From Clostridiales bacterium (GTDB taxonomy: Bacteria; Bacillota; Clostridia; Saccharofermentanales; Saccharofermentanaceae): a stretch of DNA of 64,000 nt. Location of the stretch: assembly GCA_017513085.1 (NCBI GenBank), contig JAFWDK010000003.1:1-64000 (forward strand), read 5' to 3'. Below, piece after piece: positions 36,922 to 48,294 of this stretch. Each line of letters opens with the position of its first letter. Positions within the stretch are counted from its first letter, which is position 1. Both the position numbers and the translations under genes were made by a program. The notes beneath the pieces are model-generated. The model saw only the letters and a program-made list of their open reading frames with translations. It ran no database searches and had not been told where the DNA came from.

Positions 36922-39018
36922 ATGACTAACGTACCTGAGATCTTCGGAACTATGGTTTTTAATGAACAGATCATGAAGGCCCGTCTCCCGAAAGAAACTT
37001 ACAAAGCAATGAAGAAGACTATTAATGAAGGACTTCCGTTGAATATAGAGATCGCGAATGTAGTGGCAAATGCTATGAAAGACTGGGCAACCGAGAAGGG
37101 TGCCACACACTTCACACATTGGTTCCAGCCATTGACCGGCATCACAGCCGAGAAGCACGACAGCTTCATCTCCCCTACATCTGATGGTGGCGTGATCATG
37201 GAGTTCTCGGGCAAAGAACTGGTCCAGGGTGAGCCGGATGCTTCTTCCTTCCCGAGCGGCGGACTCCGTGCAACATTCGAGGCAAGAGGATATACAGCAT
37301 GGGATCCGACAAGCTTCGCTTTCATTAAAGACAATACACTCTGCATCCCGACCGCATTCTGTTCTTACAGCGGCGAGGCACTCGACAAGAAGACACCTCT
37401 TCTCCGCTCGATGGAAGTGATCAGCAAGCAGGCAGTAAGAATCTTAAGACTCTTCGGAAATACGGACCCGCACCTTACAGTAAAGACAACAGTTGGTCCT
37501 GAACAGGAATACTTCCTCATTCCGGTTGAACTCTATAATCAGAGAAAAGACCTGATCTTTACAGGAAGAACACTTTTTGGAGCCAAAGCACCGAAGGGCC
37601 AGGAGCTCGAAGACCATTACTTCGGTTCCATCAAGCCGAGAGTTTCCGCTTACATGAAAGATCTCGACGAAGAACTCTGGAAACTGGGTGTACTTGCTAA
37701 GACAAAGCATAACGAAGTAGCTCCGGCACAGCACGAATTGGCACCGATCTTTACAACGACCAATATCGCAACCGATCACAACCAGCTGATGATGGAGATC
37801 ATGCAGAAAGTTGCGAAGAAACACGGTCTGGTTTGCCTCCTTCACGAAAAGCCATTCGCAGGTGTAAACGGATCCGGTAAGCATAACAACTGGTCCATCT
37901 CCACATCTTCTGGTGTGAACCTCCTTGAACCCGGCGATACACCTTCTGAGAATGCCCAGTTCCTGCTCTTCCTGGCAGCAGTCATCCGTGCAGTAGATGT
38001 ACATCAGGATCTGCTCCGTATCTCGGTTGCGACCGCAGGAAACGATCATCGTCTTGGTGCAAACGAAGCACCGCCGGCAGTTGTATCCATGTTCTTAGGT
38101 GATGAACTCAATGCAATCATCGAGTCTATCGTAGAAGGCAAAACATACGACCAGCACGAGAAAGTACAGATGGAGATCGGTGTAGACGTTCTTCCGAAGT
38201 TCCCGAAGGATTCTACAGACAGAAACAGAACTTCCCCGTTCGCATTTACCGGTAATAAGTTCGAATTCAGAATGTTAGGTTCCGCTAACTCCATCGCATG
38301 TGCGAACATCATGCTGAATACAGCAGTTGCAGACAGCCTCTGTGAGTTTGCCGACAGACTCGAAAAGGCAAGTGATTTTAATGCAGAGCTTTCAGCACTC
38401 ATTAAGGAAACGATCACCGCTCATAAGAGGATCATCTTTAACGGCAACGGTTACGATGAGAGCTGGATCAAGGAAGCAACCGAAGAAAGAGGTCTTCTCA
38501 ATCTCCGTTCCACACCGGAAGCGATGGAACGTTTTCTCGATCAGAAGAACAAAGATCTGTTCTTAAAGTTTGGTGTATTTAGTCTTGCAGAAATGCAGAG
38601 CAGACACGATATCCTCCTGGAGAACTACAGCAAGATCATCAATATCGAAGCACTCACCATGATCGATATGGCAAGAAAGGATATCCTGCCGGCAGTGACT
38701 TCCTACATCAAGGAACTCGCAGATACAGCGATCGCAGTACAGCAGGCCAGCGGCGCAGATACAGCTTTTGAAAAAGATCTGATCACGCAGCTCAGCAAGC
38801 TCCAGAGCGATATCGCAGCAAGAACCAAGGTCCTTGAAGATGCGGTGATCGAAGTACACGAAATCTCCGATATCCTTGCCCAGTCCTATGCATATAGAGA
38901 TAAGGTATTCGTGGCTATGCAGGATCTCCGTGCAGCCGCAGATCAGGCAGAGTCCCTCTGCAGTGCCAAGATCTGGCCGTTCCCGACATACGGCGAACTG
39001 CTCTTCGGAGTAAGATAA
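36922..39018 (+). CDS. glnA: Glutamine synthetase type III
   Basis: The 698-residue length identifies the GSIII (GlnN) class, which forms large homododecamers and makes glutamine from glutamate, ammonia and ATP. Motifs seen are [36 protein letters not shown] in parts, [33 protein letters not shown] and [19 protein letters not shown] precedes ATG 36922. It is the first gene of a nitrogen cluster with amtB, asnB and pyrG. Confidence 0.95.
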   Translation: MTNVPEIFGTMVFNEQIMKARLPKETYKAMKKTINEGLPLNIEIANVVANAMKDWATEKGATHFTHWFQPLTGITAEKHDSFISPTSDGGVIMEFSGKELVQGEPDASSFPSGGLRATFEARGYTAWDPTSFAFIKDNTLCIPTAFCSYSGEALDKKTPLLRSMEVISKQAVRILRLFGNTDPHLTVKTTVGPEQEYFLIPVELYNQRKDLIFTGRTLFGAKAPKGQELEDHYFGSIKPRVSAYMKDLDEELWKLGVLAKTKHNEVAPAQHELAPIFTTTNIATDHNQLMMEIMQKVAKKHGLVCLLHEKPFAGVNGSGKHNNWSISTSSGVNLLEPGDTPSENAQFLLFLAAVIRAVDVHQDLLRISVATAGNDHRLGANEAPPAVVSMFLGDELNAIIESIVEGKTYDQHEKVQMEIGVDVLPKFPKDSTDRNRTSPFAFTGNKFEFRMLGSANSIACANIMLNTAVADSLCEFADRLEKASDFNAELSALIKETITAHKRIIFNGNGYDESWIKEATEERGLLNLRSTPEAMERFLDQKNKDLFLKFGVFSLAEMQSRHDILLENYSKIINIEALTMIDMARKDILPAVTSYIKELADTAIAVQQASGADTAFEKDLITQLSKLQSDIAARTKVLEDAVIEVHEISDILAQSYAYRDKVFVAMQDLRAAADQAESLCSAKIWPFPTYGELLFGVR

Positions 39019-39029
39019 GAAAGTAAATA

Positions 39030-39113
39030 GTGAAGTAAGAAAAAAGCAGCAAAGGTGCTGTAGCTCTCACCCGGAAACGGGATCCGCTACAGCACCTTCT
39101 CTGTTTACTTCAC
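39030..39113 (+). promoter_or_regulatory. Double hairpin between glnA and amtB
   Basis: Outer arms GTGAAGTAA and TTACTTCAC enclose a thirteen-base stem (AAGGTGCTGTAGC, GCTACAGCACCTT) whose loop contains CCCG-GAAA-CGGG with a GNRA tetraloop. It fills nearly the whole gap. A weak T-run follows, so it may end transcription, stabilise glnA mRNA, or be an antitermination target. Confidence 0.7.
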
Positions 39114-39138
39114 AAGAAGAAAAAATGAGGTGAATAAA

Positions 39139-40917
39139 ATGGAAGCATTAGTACAGTCAGCAAACGACACTATATTCAGTGTATGGTTCTTAATGGGAGC
39201 CGCCCTGGTCTTCTTCATGCAGGCAGGTTTCGCAATGGTTGAGACCGGCTTTACCAGAGCAAAAAACGCAGGAAACATCATCATGAAAAACCTGATGGAT
39301 TTCTGTATCGGTACTGTAGTTTTCAGTCTTTTGGGTTTCGCCCTCATGATGAGTGAAGATTACATCATGGGTTTCATCGGTGTTCCGAACCTGAAGATCT
39401 TCTCGGATTTTAGTAACTTCCCAATGTCCGCTTTCGTATTCAACCTGGTATTCTGCGCTACCGCTGCAACGATCGTTTCCGGTGCCATGGCAGAAAGAAC
39501 CAAGTTCTCCGCATACTGCGTATATAGTGGTATCATCAGCCTGGTCGTATATCCGATCGAAGCCGGTTGGGTATGGAACTCTCAGGGCTGGCTCGCAAAG
39601 CTCGGTTTCATCGATTTCGCAGGTTCTGCAGCGATCCATTCCGTCGGCGGTATCACCGCTCTGATCGGTGCGATCATCCTTGGGCCCCGTATCGGTAAGT
39701 ACGTCAAAGACCAGAGCGGCAAGATCGTTAAGGTTAAGGCGATCCAGGGTCACTCCTTAACACTCGGTGCTCTCGGTTGCTTCATTCTCTGGTTCGGCTG
39801 GTATGGATTCAACGGTGCCGCCGCAACATCGATCTCTTCTCTTGCAGCTATCTTCGTAACCACAACAGTTGCTCCGGCAGTTGCCACATGCGTCACCATG
39901 ATCTATACATGGATCAAGAACGGCAAGCCTGATGTATCGATGTGCCTGAACGCCTCTCTGGCAGGTCTTGTTGGTGTAACTGCAGGTTGTAACAACGTAG
40001 ATGTTATCGGTGCCGCGATCATCGGTATCGTAAGTGGTATCCTCGTCGTAGTAGTCATTGAAAAACTCGATATCAAGTGTCACGTAGATGACCCGGTCGG
40101 TGCGGTAGGTGTTCACCTGGCAAACGGTGTCTGGGGTACGATCGCAGCAGGTCTCCTCTCCACTTCCACAGCCGATGCCGGAGTAGACGGACCGATCTAT
40201 GCACTCATTCACGGCACATCTTTTTCCGAAGGCATGAAGGTACTCGGTGTACAGTTCTTAGGTATTGGCGCGATCCTTGCCTGGACAGCCGCCTGCATGA
40301 TTCCTGCATTCCTTCTCATCAAAAAGACCATCGGCCTTCGTGCTTCCGCAGAAGACGAGCTCGCCGGTATGGATATCTCCGAACATGGTCTCGTATCCGC
40401 TTATGCTGACTTCGCATCGGTAGCTGACTTTGCTCCGACAGTAGATGACTCTGCACTCGCAGGAATCAAGGTCATCGGTGAGACACCCATGGCAGAAGCT
40501 GTTGAAGTCAAAGAAGTCGCCAGAGCTGCTTCCGGCATCTCCTACAAGAGTCCTGACGGAAAGAAGCTCACCAAGATCGAGATCGTCTGCAAAGAGCGCA
40601 TGCTCGAACCACTTAAGTCCGCGCTCCTTGACATCGGTATCACCGGCATGACCGTTTCCCATGTACTGGGTTGCGGCATCCAGAAAGGCAAACCTGAATT
40701 CTATCGAGGCGTTGAAGTGGAACCTTCACTTCTCCCGAAGATCCAGATGGATATCGTGGTAGCCAGAGTTCCGGTACAAGCCGTTATCGATACCGCGAAA
40801 AAAGTACTCTACACCGGTCACATCGGTGACGGCAAGATCTTCGTCTACGATGTGGAGAACGTCATCAAAGTACGAACCAGTGAAGAAGGATTCGACGCCT
40901 TACAAGACGTTGAATAA
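39139..40917 (+). CDS. amtB: Ammonium transporter fused to a C-terminal PII (GlnK) domain
   Basis: The 592-residue protein has an Amt channel domain (about 1-420, eleven membrane helices, pore signatures FAMVETGF, AIHSVGG and HLANGVWG). A 60-residue linker follows, then a complete PII domain (about 477-590: KIEIVCKERMLEPLK, FYRGVEVEP in the T-loop with its Tyr, TGHIGDGKIFVYDVE, IKVRTSEEG). PII normally is a separate trimer that plugs the trimeric channel; here the regulator is tethered. ATG 39139 has GAGG eight bases upstream. It follows glnA after a strong double hairpin. Confidence 0.95.
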   Translation: MEALVQSANDTIFSVWFLMGAALVFFMQAGFAMVETGFTRAKNAGNIIMKNLMDFCIGTVVFSLLGFALMMSEDYIMGFIGVPNLKIFSDFSNFPMSAFVFNLVFCATAATIVSGAMAERTKFSAYCVYSGIISLVVYPIEAGWVWNSQGWLAKLGFIDFAGSAAIHSVGGITALIGAIILGPRIGKYVKDQSGKIVKVKAIQGHSLTLGALGCFILWFGWYGFNGAAATSISSLAAIFVTTTVAPAVATCVTMIYTWIKNGKPDVSMCLNASLAGLVGVTAGCNNVDVIGAAIIGIVSGILVVVVIEKLDIKCHVDDPVGAVGVHLANGVWGTIAAGLLSTSTADAGVDGPIYALIHGTSFSEGMKVLGVQFLGIGAILAWTAACMIPAFLLIKKTIGLRASAEDELAGMDISEHGLVSAYADFASVADFAPTVDDSALAGIKVIGETPMAEAVEVKEVARAASGISYKSPDGKKLTKIEIVCKERMLEPLKSALLDIGITGMTVSHVLGCGIQKGKPEFYRGVEVEPSLLPKIQMDIVVARVPVQAVIDTAKKVLYTGHIGDGKIFVYDVENVIKVRTSEEGFDALQDVE

Positions 40918-40938
40918 TACATAATCTGAAATTCCATC

Positions 40939-40966
40939 GGAGTCCCGCCGGATACGGCAGGGCTCC
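40939..40966 (+). promoter_or_regulatory. Hairpin between amtB and asnB
   Basis: GGAG-T-CCC-GCC and GGC-A-GGG-CTCC form a stem with a small loop, followed by TTTGGATATTT. It could be a weak terminator or mRNA 3' end of amtB. Confidence 0.55.
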
Positions 40967-41003
40967 TTTGGATATTTCAATATATATCGGAGGAATAAAA
41001 CAA

Positions 41004-42584
41004 ATGTGTTCAATCATGTTCTACTTGCGTCCGGGGCTGACCCGGGAGCTTTTTCAGAAAGGTTTTGAAAAGACCATCTCACGTGGCCCGGACCAGAGCC
41101 GGGTCATCGATCTGGGAGATGGTCTCATGGGTTTTCATCGTCTGGCCATCATGGGACTTACACCTGAAGGCATGCAGCCCTTTACCATGGGCAGCAGATA
41201 CCTCGTCTGCAACGGCGAGATCTACGGCTTCGAAGCATTTCGGCAGGAGCTTCTTTCCGACGGCTATCCTTTCGCCTCGGACAGCGACTGTGAAGTGCTT
41301 CTTCCGCTTTATGAAAAATACGGTGTCGACATGTTCTCGAAGCTTGATGCCGAGTTCGCTCTGATCCTCTACGATACGGCTACAAAATCACTTGTCGCAG
41401 CCAGAGACCCGATCGGCATCCGTCCGCTCTACTATGGTTTCGACGACGAAGGATATATCGTACTGGCAAGTGAAGCGAAAAATATCGTACCTTATTGTAA
41501 GAAGGTTCTTCCTTTCCCTCCCGGACATTACTATAAAGACGGAAAATTCACCTGCTACTGTGATATCACAAAAGTCGACCACATAATCGATGACGATCTT
41601 CCGACGATCTTTCAGAACATTCACGACAAACTCGTGGAAGGCGTCAGAAAACGTCTGGTCTCTGACTCCAAAGTCGGATTTCTTCTCTCCGGCGGACTGG
41701 ATTCTTCTTTGGTCTGCGCCATCGCGCAGCGCATGGAAGATCATCCGATCAAGACATTTGCCATCGGTATGAGTGAAGACGCGATCGACCTGAAATACGC
41801 AAAAGAGGTAGCCGACTATATCGGTTCCGAGCACACGGAAGTCATCATCACGAAAGAAGATGTCATCTCCGCCCTTCCCGAAGTCATCTCGATCCTCGGG
41901 ACCTATGACATCACAACGATCCGTGCATCGATGGGCATGTATCTGCTCTGCAAACAGATCCACGAGATCTCCGATGTACGCGTGCTTCTCACCGGAGAGA
42001 TCTCCGACGAACTCTTCGGCTACAAATACACGGACTTCGCCCCCTCGGCAAGTGCTTTTCAGGAAGAAGCCGTCAAAAGGATCCATGAGATCCATATGTA
42101 CGATGTTCTTCGCGCCGACCGCTGCATCTCCAGTAACTCTCTCGAGGCACGCGTGCCGTTCGGTGATCTGGATTTTGTGAAATACGTCATGGCGATCGAT
42201 CCGCAGAAGAAACTCAACACCTATGGCAAAGGAAAATATCTCCTGCGAAAAGCTTTTGAAGGAGACCTTCTGCCCCACGATATCCTTTTCCGTGAAAAAG
42301 CAGCCTTCTCTGATGCCGTCGGTCATTCCATGGTCGACCACCTTAAGGAATATGCTGCTTCGTATTATTCGGACGAAGAATTCTCTTCGAAAAAAGCCCG
42401 GTTCTCTTTCGCGCAGCCGTTTACCAAAGAGTCTCTTCTCTATCGTGAGATCTTCGAGAAGTATTATCCGGACAACGCGGAGATGGTCGTAGATTTCTGG
42501 ATGCCGAACAGATCCTGGGAAGGCTGTGACGTGGACGACCCGTCCGCCCGTGTACTGAAGAACTATGGAGACAGCGGTAAATAA
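41004..42584 (+). CDS. asnB: Asparagine synthetase (glutamine-hydrolysing)
   Basis: The 526-residue enzyme starts MCSIMFYL, putting the catalytic Cys at position 2 of the class II amidotransferase domain (RLAIMG, CNGEIYGFE, SDCEVL). The synthetase domain follows (about 200-500: LLSGGLDSSL, TFAIGMSED, LTGEISDELFGYKY). ATG 41004 is chosen because the Cys must follow the initiator Met; GGAGG is ten bases upstream, so the frame extension before it is not used. It consumes glutamine made by the nearby glnA product. Confidence 0.95.
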   Translation: MCSIMFYLRPGLTRELFQKGFEKTISRGPDQSRVIDLGDGLMGFHRLAIMGLTPEGMQPFTMGSRYLVCNGEIYGFEAFRQELLSDGYPFASDSDCEVLLPLYEKYGVDMFSKLDAEFALILYDTATKSLVAARDPIGIRPLYYGFDDEGYIVLASEAKNIVPYCKKVLPFPPGHYYKDGKFTCYCDITKVDHIIDDDLPTIFQNIHDKLVEGVRKRLVSDSKVGFLLSGGLDSSLVCAIAQRMEDHPIKTFAIGMSEDAIDLKYAKEVADYIGSEHTEVIITKEDVISALPEVISILGTYDITTIRASMGMYLLCKQIHEISDVRVLLTGEISDELFGYKYTDFAPSASAFQEEAVKRIHEIHMYDVLRADRCISSNSLEARVPFGDLDFVKYVMAIDPQKKLNTYGKGKYLLRKAFEGDLLPHDILFREKAAFSDAVGHSMVDHLKEYAASYYSDEEFSSKKARFSFAQPFTKESLLYREIFEKYYPDNAEMVVDFWMPNRSWEGCDVDDPSARVLKNYGDSGK

Positions 42585-42611
42585 GCAGGATCCGGTTTAA
42601 TTGATAAAAAA

Positions 42612-42629
42612 CTGTGCAAAGACGCACAG
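42612..42629 (+). promoter_or_regulatory. Hexaloop hairpin in front of pyrG
   Basis: CTGTGC-AAAGAC-GCACAG is a perfect six-base stem with a six-base loop. The loop has A at position 1 and G at position 4, the pattern known for ANTAR target hairpins. Only one such hairpin is seen here, and no terminator follows. Confidence 0.5.
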
Positions 42630-42643
42630 AAAGTGAGGAATGA

Positions 42644-44233
<1,590 letters not shown>

Positions 44234-44291
44234 AAATGAAAGTCATCGGAATAAGAATTGCAAAATGCTCTCTGATCCCAATGAATAAGAA

Positions 44292-44918
44292 TCACTTTCC
44301 ATCCGGGAAGCTGGTAAAAGAACCGTGCTCCAAAACAGGGTATCCGAACTTTTCTTTTGCATCCGAAAAAGCTTTGATCATGAAGCTCATGGATCTGGCC
44401 AGATTGCGCATGGTCTGCAATCCTTCCAGGTCTTTTTTCACATCTTCGGCCGTAAAGCCGTGCACCTGGTTCCAATACGTGGAAGAGGCAACAGGCATAC
44501 TGCTGATCGTGAAGTATTTATTCAGCACATCGAAACTGGCAGTGTTACCGCCTCGTCTGCAGCTGACAACAGACGCGCCGACTTTCATCTGCTTGGAGAA
44601 AGATGAGCTGTAGAACAATCTGTCCAGGAAAGACAGGAGCGTGCCATTCGGCGAACCATAGTAGACCGGACTTCCGATCACCAGACCATCTGCTTTTTCA
44701 AACTTTTCAGCGACTTCATTGACGAGATCATCAAAGACACATTTCCCTTTGGAACTACATTGTCCACAGGATATACATCCACGGATATCTTTATTTCCCA
44801 CCTGGATCAGTTCAGTCTCGATCCCTTCTTCCTCGAAGATATTGATCATCTCCTCCAGTGCGGTCGCTGTGCAACCATGAGCATGCGGACTTCCGTTTAA
44901 CAGTAAAACCCTGGACAT
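44292..44918 (-). CDS. Iron-sulfur flavoprotein (NADPH-dependent FMN reductase family)
   Basis: The 208-residue protein has a flavodoxin-like fold: the phosphate loop LLNGSPHAHGCT, then GCISCGQCSSKGKC (Cys spacing for a 4Fe-4S cluster) and IGSPVYYGSPNG at the flavin. Such proteins shuttle electrons from ferredoxin, often in oxygen or heavy-metal defence. It converges with pyrG 60 bases away and is a single gene preceded by GGGAGGAA. Confidence 0.9.
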   Translation of the reverse strand: MSRVLLLNGSPHAHGCTATALEEMINIFEEEGIETELIQVGNKDIRGCISCGQCSSKGKCVFDDLVNEVAEKFEKADGLVIGSPVYYGSPNGTLLSFLDRLFYSSSFSKQMKVGASVVSCRRGGNTASFDVLNKYFTISSMPVASSTYWNQVHGFTAEDVKKDLEGLQTMRNLARSMSFMIKAFSDAKEKFGYPVLEHGSFTSFPDGK

Positions 44919-45019
44919 AGATCATTCCTCCCGATAGCAAAACCTGTCCTCATGGTATCACACAGTCAAACCAGCGTCAAAGCACCCTTCTTCAAGGCTT
45001 TCGCGAACAGATCCGTCTG

Positions 45020-45796
45020 TTATCCAAGTGCCACATCCAAAGCCATCATGACCGTAAAGCCAACAGAAAACATGAGCACACCGATATCAGAATGCTCTCC
45101 TGCACTCATCTCAGGGATCAATTCTTCCACGACAACATAGATCATCGCGCCAGCCGCAAAGGAAAGAAGATACGGCATCGCCGGAACAAGAAGTCCGGCC
45201 GCCAGGATCGTCAGAATGCCACCGACGGGTTCTACCGCACCGGAACCCATTCCGAGAAGAAATGCCTTATTCTTACTCTTTCCCTGTGCGTGAAGCGGCA
45301 TGGAAATGATCGCACCCTCCGGGAAATTCTGGATTGCTATGCCCAGAGACAATGCCAAAGCACCGCCCAGCGTCATCGTCGTATTTTGAGAAAGAAAACC
45401 GGCATATACAACACCAACTGCCATACCTTCCGGAATGTTATGAAGAGTTACCGCAAGGACCATCATAGTGGTCTTGGCAAGCTTGCTCTTCGGACCTTCC
45501 GACTTATCCGTATTCATATGAAGATGCGGGATCACGTGATCAAGAAGCAACAGAAAAAGCACTCCTGCCCAGAATCCGATGGCCGCCGGAAGAAATGCCA
45601 GTCTCCCTTTGTCTTCCGACTGTTCCATCGCAGGGATCAAAAGGCTCCAGATCGAAGCGGCGACCATGACTCCGCCAGCAAATCCTGTTAGCGCTCTTTG
45701 GACCGGAACACTCAATTCCTTCTTCATAAAGTACACGCAGGCCGCGCCCAGTGCAGTCCCCAGAAACGGAATCATCAATCCGATAAAAATGTCCAT
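45020..45796 (-). CDS. ZIP-family metal transporter
   Basis: The 258-residue membrane protein has eight predicted helices and the ZIP signatures HNIPEGMAVG in helix 4 and FPEGAIISMPL in helix 5, whose His and Glu residues form the metal site. A His-containing loop (HVIPHLHMNTDK) lies before helix 4. It should import zinc or another divalent metal. It follows the acetyltransferase gene by 34 bases, which may be chance. Confidence 0.92.
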   Translation of the reverse strand: MDIFIGLMIPFLGTALGAACVYFMKKELSVPVQRALTGFAGGVMVAASIWSLLIPAMEQSEDKGRLAFLPAAIGFWAGVLFLLLLDHVIPHLHMNTDKSEGPKSKLAKTTMMVLAVTLHNIPEGMAVGVVYAGFLSQNTTMTLGGALALSLGIAIQNFPEGAIISMPLHAQGKSKNKAFLLGMGSGAVEPVGGILTILAAGLLVPAMPYLLSFAAGAMIYVVVEELIPEMSAGEHSDIGVLMFSVGFTVMMALDVALG

Positions 45797-45830
45797 ACTC
45801 TATCCTCTATTCTTCCCCACTCAATACAGA

Positions 45831-46265
45831 TCACAATTTCTGGTTAAAACCGGTCTTATCCTCACTGCTGTATCCCGCTTTCCGGTAAAAATTCAGCGTA
45901 GATTCTTTCTTCGAGCCGGTCATCAGCATGATCTTATAACAGTTTTCTGCAATAGCAATCTCCTTCGCCTTCGCAAGGCAATCCCCGGCATATCCTTTAC
46001 AACGATAGTCCTCATGTGTCACCACATACTCGACCAGCGCAAAAGGCCGCACATTATGCGTCAGGTTCGGAATAATGATGCAACAGCAGGAAGAAACGAT
46101 CTTGCCATCGACTTCACAGACGATGACATGATAATTCTTATCCTCAAGCATCTGCTCCCACATTTCGAAAAGATGCGCATCATGCTCCGGAATACTCTCT
46201 TCATGAAGATAAAGATAGAGTTCCAGCATCTGTTCCAGATCTTCTTTTCGTGCCTCTCGAATCAT
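45831..46265 (-). CDS. GNAT-family N-acetyltransferase
   Basis: The 144-residue protein has the GNAT fold: IREARKEDLEQM at the N-terminus, the acetyl-CoA pyrophosphate loop in HEDYRCKGYAG (a variant of R/Q-x-x-G-x-G/A) and the closing FYRKAGYSS. The substrate cannot be read from sequence. Confidence 0.88.
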   Translation of the reverse strand: MIREARKEDLEQMLELYLYLHEESIPEHDAHLFEMWEQMLEDKNYHVIVCEVDGKIVSSCCCIIIPNLTHNVRPFALVEYVVTHEDYRCKGYAGDCLAKAKEIAIAENCYKIMLMTGSKKESTLNFYRKAGYSSEDKTGFNQKL

Positions 46266-46458
46266 CTGACCACCTCGTTCACATAGTCTGTCAGTTACTA
46301 TTATCTAACTACTCTCCGCATTCGTCCAGAGTCTGAAAGCATATGGCGAACATACAGAAAACATCCTTTCTCGATTGTATATGACATTTACAACATGATA
46401 CAATTATTTTGTCATAGGAAAGCAATCAGTGAATCATTCAAGAAAGAGAAGTAGGTCT

Positions 46459-47391
46459 ATGCGCGAAAAAACCACTCAAATCGTAGAAGAAATAAAAAAA
46501 GTCATATGCGGCAAGGATGAAGTGATCCGTCTTATCCTGCAAAGTGTTCTTTCCGGCGGACATGTACTGATGGAAGATGTGCCCGGAGTAGGAAAAACAA
46601 CAATGGCCGTTTCTTTTTCCAAGACCATGGGCCTGGATTACGGACGTGTACAGTTCACACCGGACGTCCTGCCCTCCGATCTTACCGGCTTTTCGCTTCT
46701 GAATCAGGAAACACATACCATGAAATACCAGAAAGGTGCCGTTTTCCACAACCTCTTCCTGGCAGACGAGCTGAACCGCGCTTCCGCGCGTACCCAGTCC
46801 GCACTTCTTGAAGCAATGGAAGAGGGACAAGTCACCGTCGACGATAAGACCTATCCCTTGCCGAAACCTTTCGTTGTCATAGCTACCCAGAATCCTTCCG
46901 GCGCCTCCGGAACCTCACTTCTTCCGGACTCACAGATGGACCGTTTTGCCGTCCGCGTTTCGATGGGATATCCTTCTCAGGATAACGAGATCGAGATGCT
47001 CATGAACCGTCAAAACGGCGCCAATCCGCTTTCCGAATTAAAGCCGGTCTGCACGATTGAAGACATTCTTCAGATGCAGGACGAGACCAGCAAAATGTAT
47101 ACAAAATACAGAGTACTCAAATATATCGTCGCGCTGATGGACCGGACCCGCACACATCGAATGCTTGCCCGTGGCGGAAGTCCCCGTGCGACACTGGCTC
47201 TGACCGCTATGGCCAAAGCCCACGCGTACATGACCGATCGTGATTACGTGATCCCGGATGACGTCAAAGCTGTATTTCCGGCCGTCATGTGCCATCGTAT
47301 GCTGCTCACTCCGGAAGCGGAGTTTAAAGAAATCAGTGCAGTAGAAATTGCAAATGAGATCGTAAAAACAACAATTATTCCAAAGGAATGA
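46459..47391 (+). CDS. MoxR-family AAA ATPase
   Basis: The 310-residue ATPase has Walker A DVPGVGKTT, Walker B LADELNRAS and sensor-1 VIATQNPS, with the C-terminal lid (RGGSPRATLAL). MoxR ATPases act as chaperones for protein maturation, often with DUF58 and transglutaminase partners, as here. ATG 46459 matches family N-termini; a GTG at 46429 is an alternative. A promoter-like TTGTAT...TACAAT lies at about 46374-46403. Confidence 0.92.
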   Translation: MREKTTQIVEEIKKVICGKDEVIRLILQSVLSGGHVLMEDVPGVGKTTMAVSFSKTMGLDYGRVQFTPDVLPSDLTGFSLLNQETHTMKYQKGAVFHNLFLADELNRASARTQSALLEAMEEGQVTVDDKTYPLPKPFVVIATQNPSGASGTSLLPDSQMDRFAVRVSMGYPSQDNEIEMLMNRQNGANPLSELKPVCTIEDILQMQDETSKMYTKYRVLKYIVALMDRTRTHRMLARGGSPRATLALTAMAKAHAYMTDRDYVIPDDVKAVFPAVMCHRMLLTPEAEFKEISAVEIANEIVKTTIIPKE

Positions 47392-47394
47392 TCT

Positions 47395-48294
47395 ATGCTT
47401 CGAAGTTGGGTGATCTACATTCTGGCGTTGCTTGGTGAAGCCATGTTCTTTCTCTGTTATCGGATGTGGTTCTCCTGGTTTGTCCTGATCATGACGATAG
47501 CGATCCTCCCGCTTGCCTTCGTGATCAGTTTCGCTTGCTCCCTTTTCTTCCAGATCGAATCCGATGCTTTTCGAAAAGTTATAAAGGGCGACGAAACACA
47601 GATCTCCTTCACCTCTTCCGGACTGGAATTCTTTCCTTTTGCACTTTATTCGGTACGCATCCTGCTTACTGAATCAATGACCGGCGAAGTAAGTATGATC
47701 CAGCTCTTTTCACAAGGCGATACGACAGACAGCGTGATCATCAACACCGATCACTGCGGCACGTACCGTTTCCAATCCGCTAAAGTCCGCGTTTACGACA
47801 TGTTCGGTCTTTTCTTCATTCCTAAGACATTTGAACTTGCCGGCGAGATCGTCGTCATGCCTGTGCCGTGTATTCCTCAGGCGGTCCCCGACCTCAGTGG
47901 TTTCCAGGCCAAAGGCCTGCGTCGGTCCAATTCTTCCTCTTCTGAAATCTACGATGTGCGCGGTTATGTTCCCGGAGATCCGGTCAAGAAGATCCACTGG
48001 AAACTGTCAGCAAAGAAAAACTCTCTCATGATCAAAGAACCGCAGGAAGAAACTTTCGGCCATTCCCGCCTCGTTCTCCCATTTACCCGCGACCGCGACA
48101 AGATGGACCGGACCCTGGGGGAAGTGCTTTTCACGTCGAGATATTTCCTTTCTCACGAAGTTGAACACAAGATCCGTGTTCTGCCTCCTGTAAAAAAAGA
48201 GATCGCTTTTGATATTGCTTCCAAAGAAGACCTGGACAAGGCGATGATCGCGATCCTTCATATTCCGATCCCGGAGGACCTGGAAGATGAATGA
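47395..48294 (+). CDS. DUF58 membrane protein
   Basis: The 299-residue protein has two membrane helices (residues 5-50), a beta-rich middle and the DUF58 signature RGYVPGDPVKKIHWKLSAKK near 195. It sits three bases after moxR and overlaps the next gene by eight bases. DUF58 proteins are regular partners of MoxR ATPases; the molecular role is not established. Confidence 0.9.
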   Translation: MLRSWVIYILALLGEAMFFLCYRMWFSWFVLIMTIAILPLAFVISFACSLFFQIESDAFRKVIKGDETQISFTSSGLEFFPFALYSVRILLTESMTGEVSMIQLFSQGDTTDSVIINTDHCGTYRFQSAKVRVYDMFGLFFIPKTFELAGEIVVMPVPCIPQAVPDLSGFQAKGLRRSNSSSSEIYDVRGYVPGDPVKKIHWKLSAKKNSLMIKEPQEETFGHSRLVLPFTRDRDKMDRTLGEVLFTSRYFLSHEVEHKIRVLPPVKKEIAFDIASKEDLDKAMIAILHIPIPEDLEDE

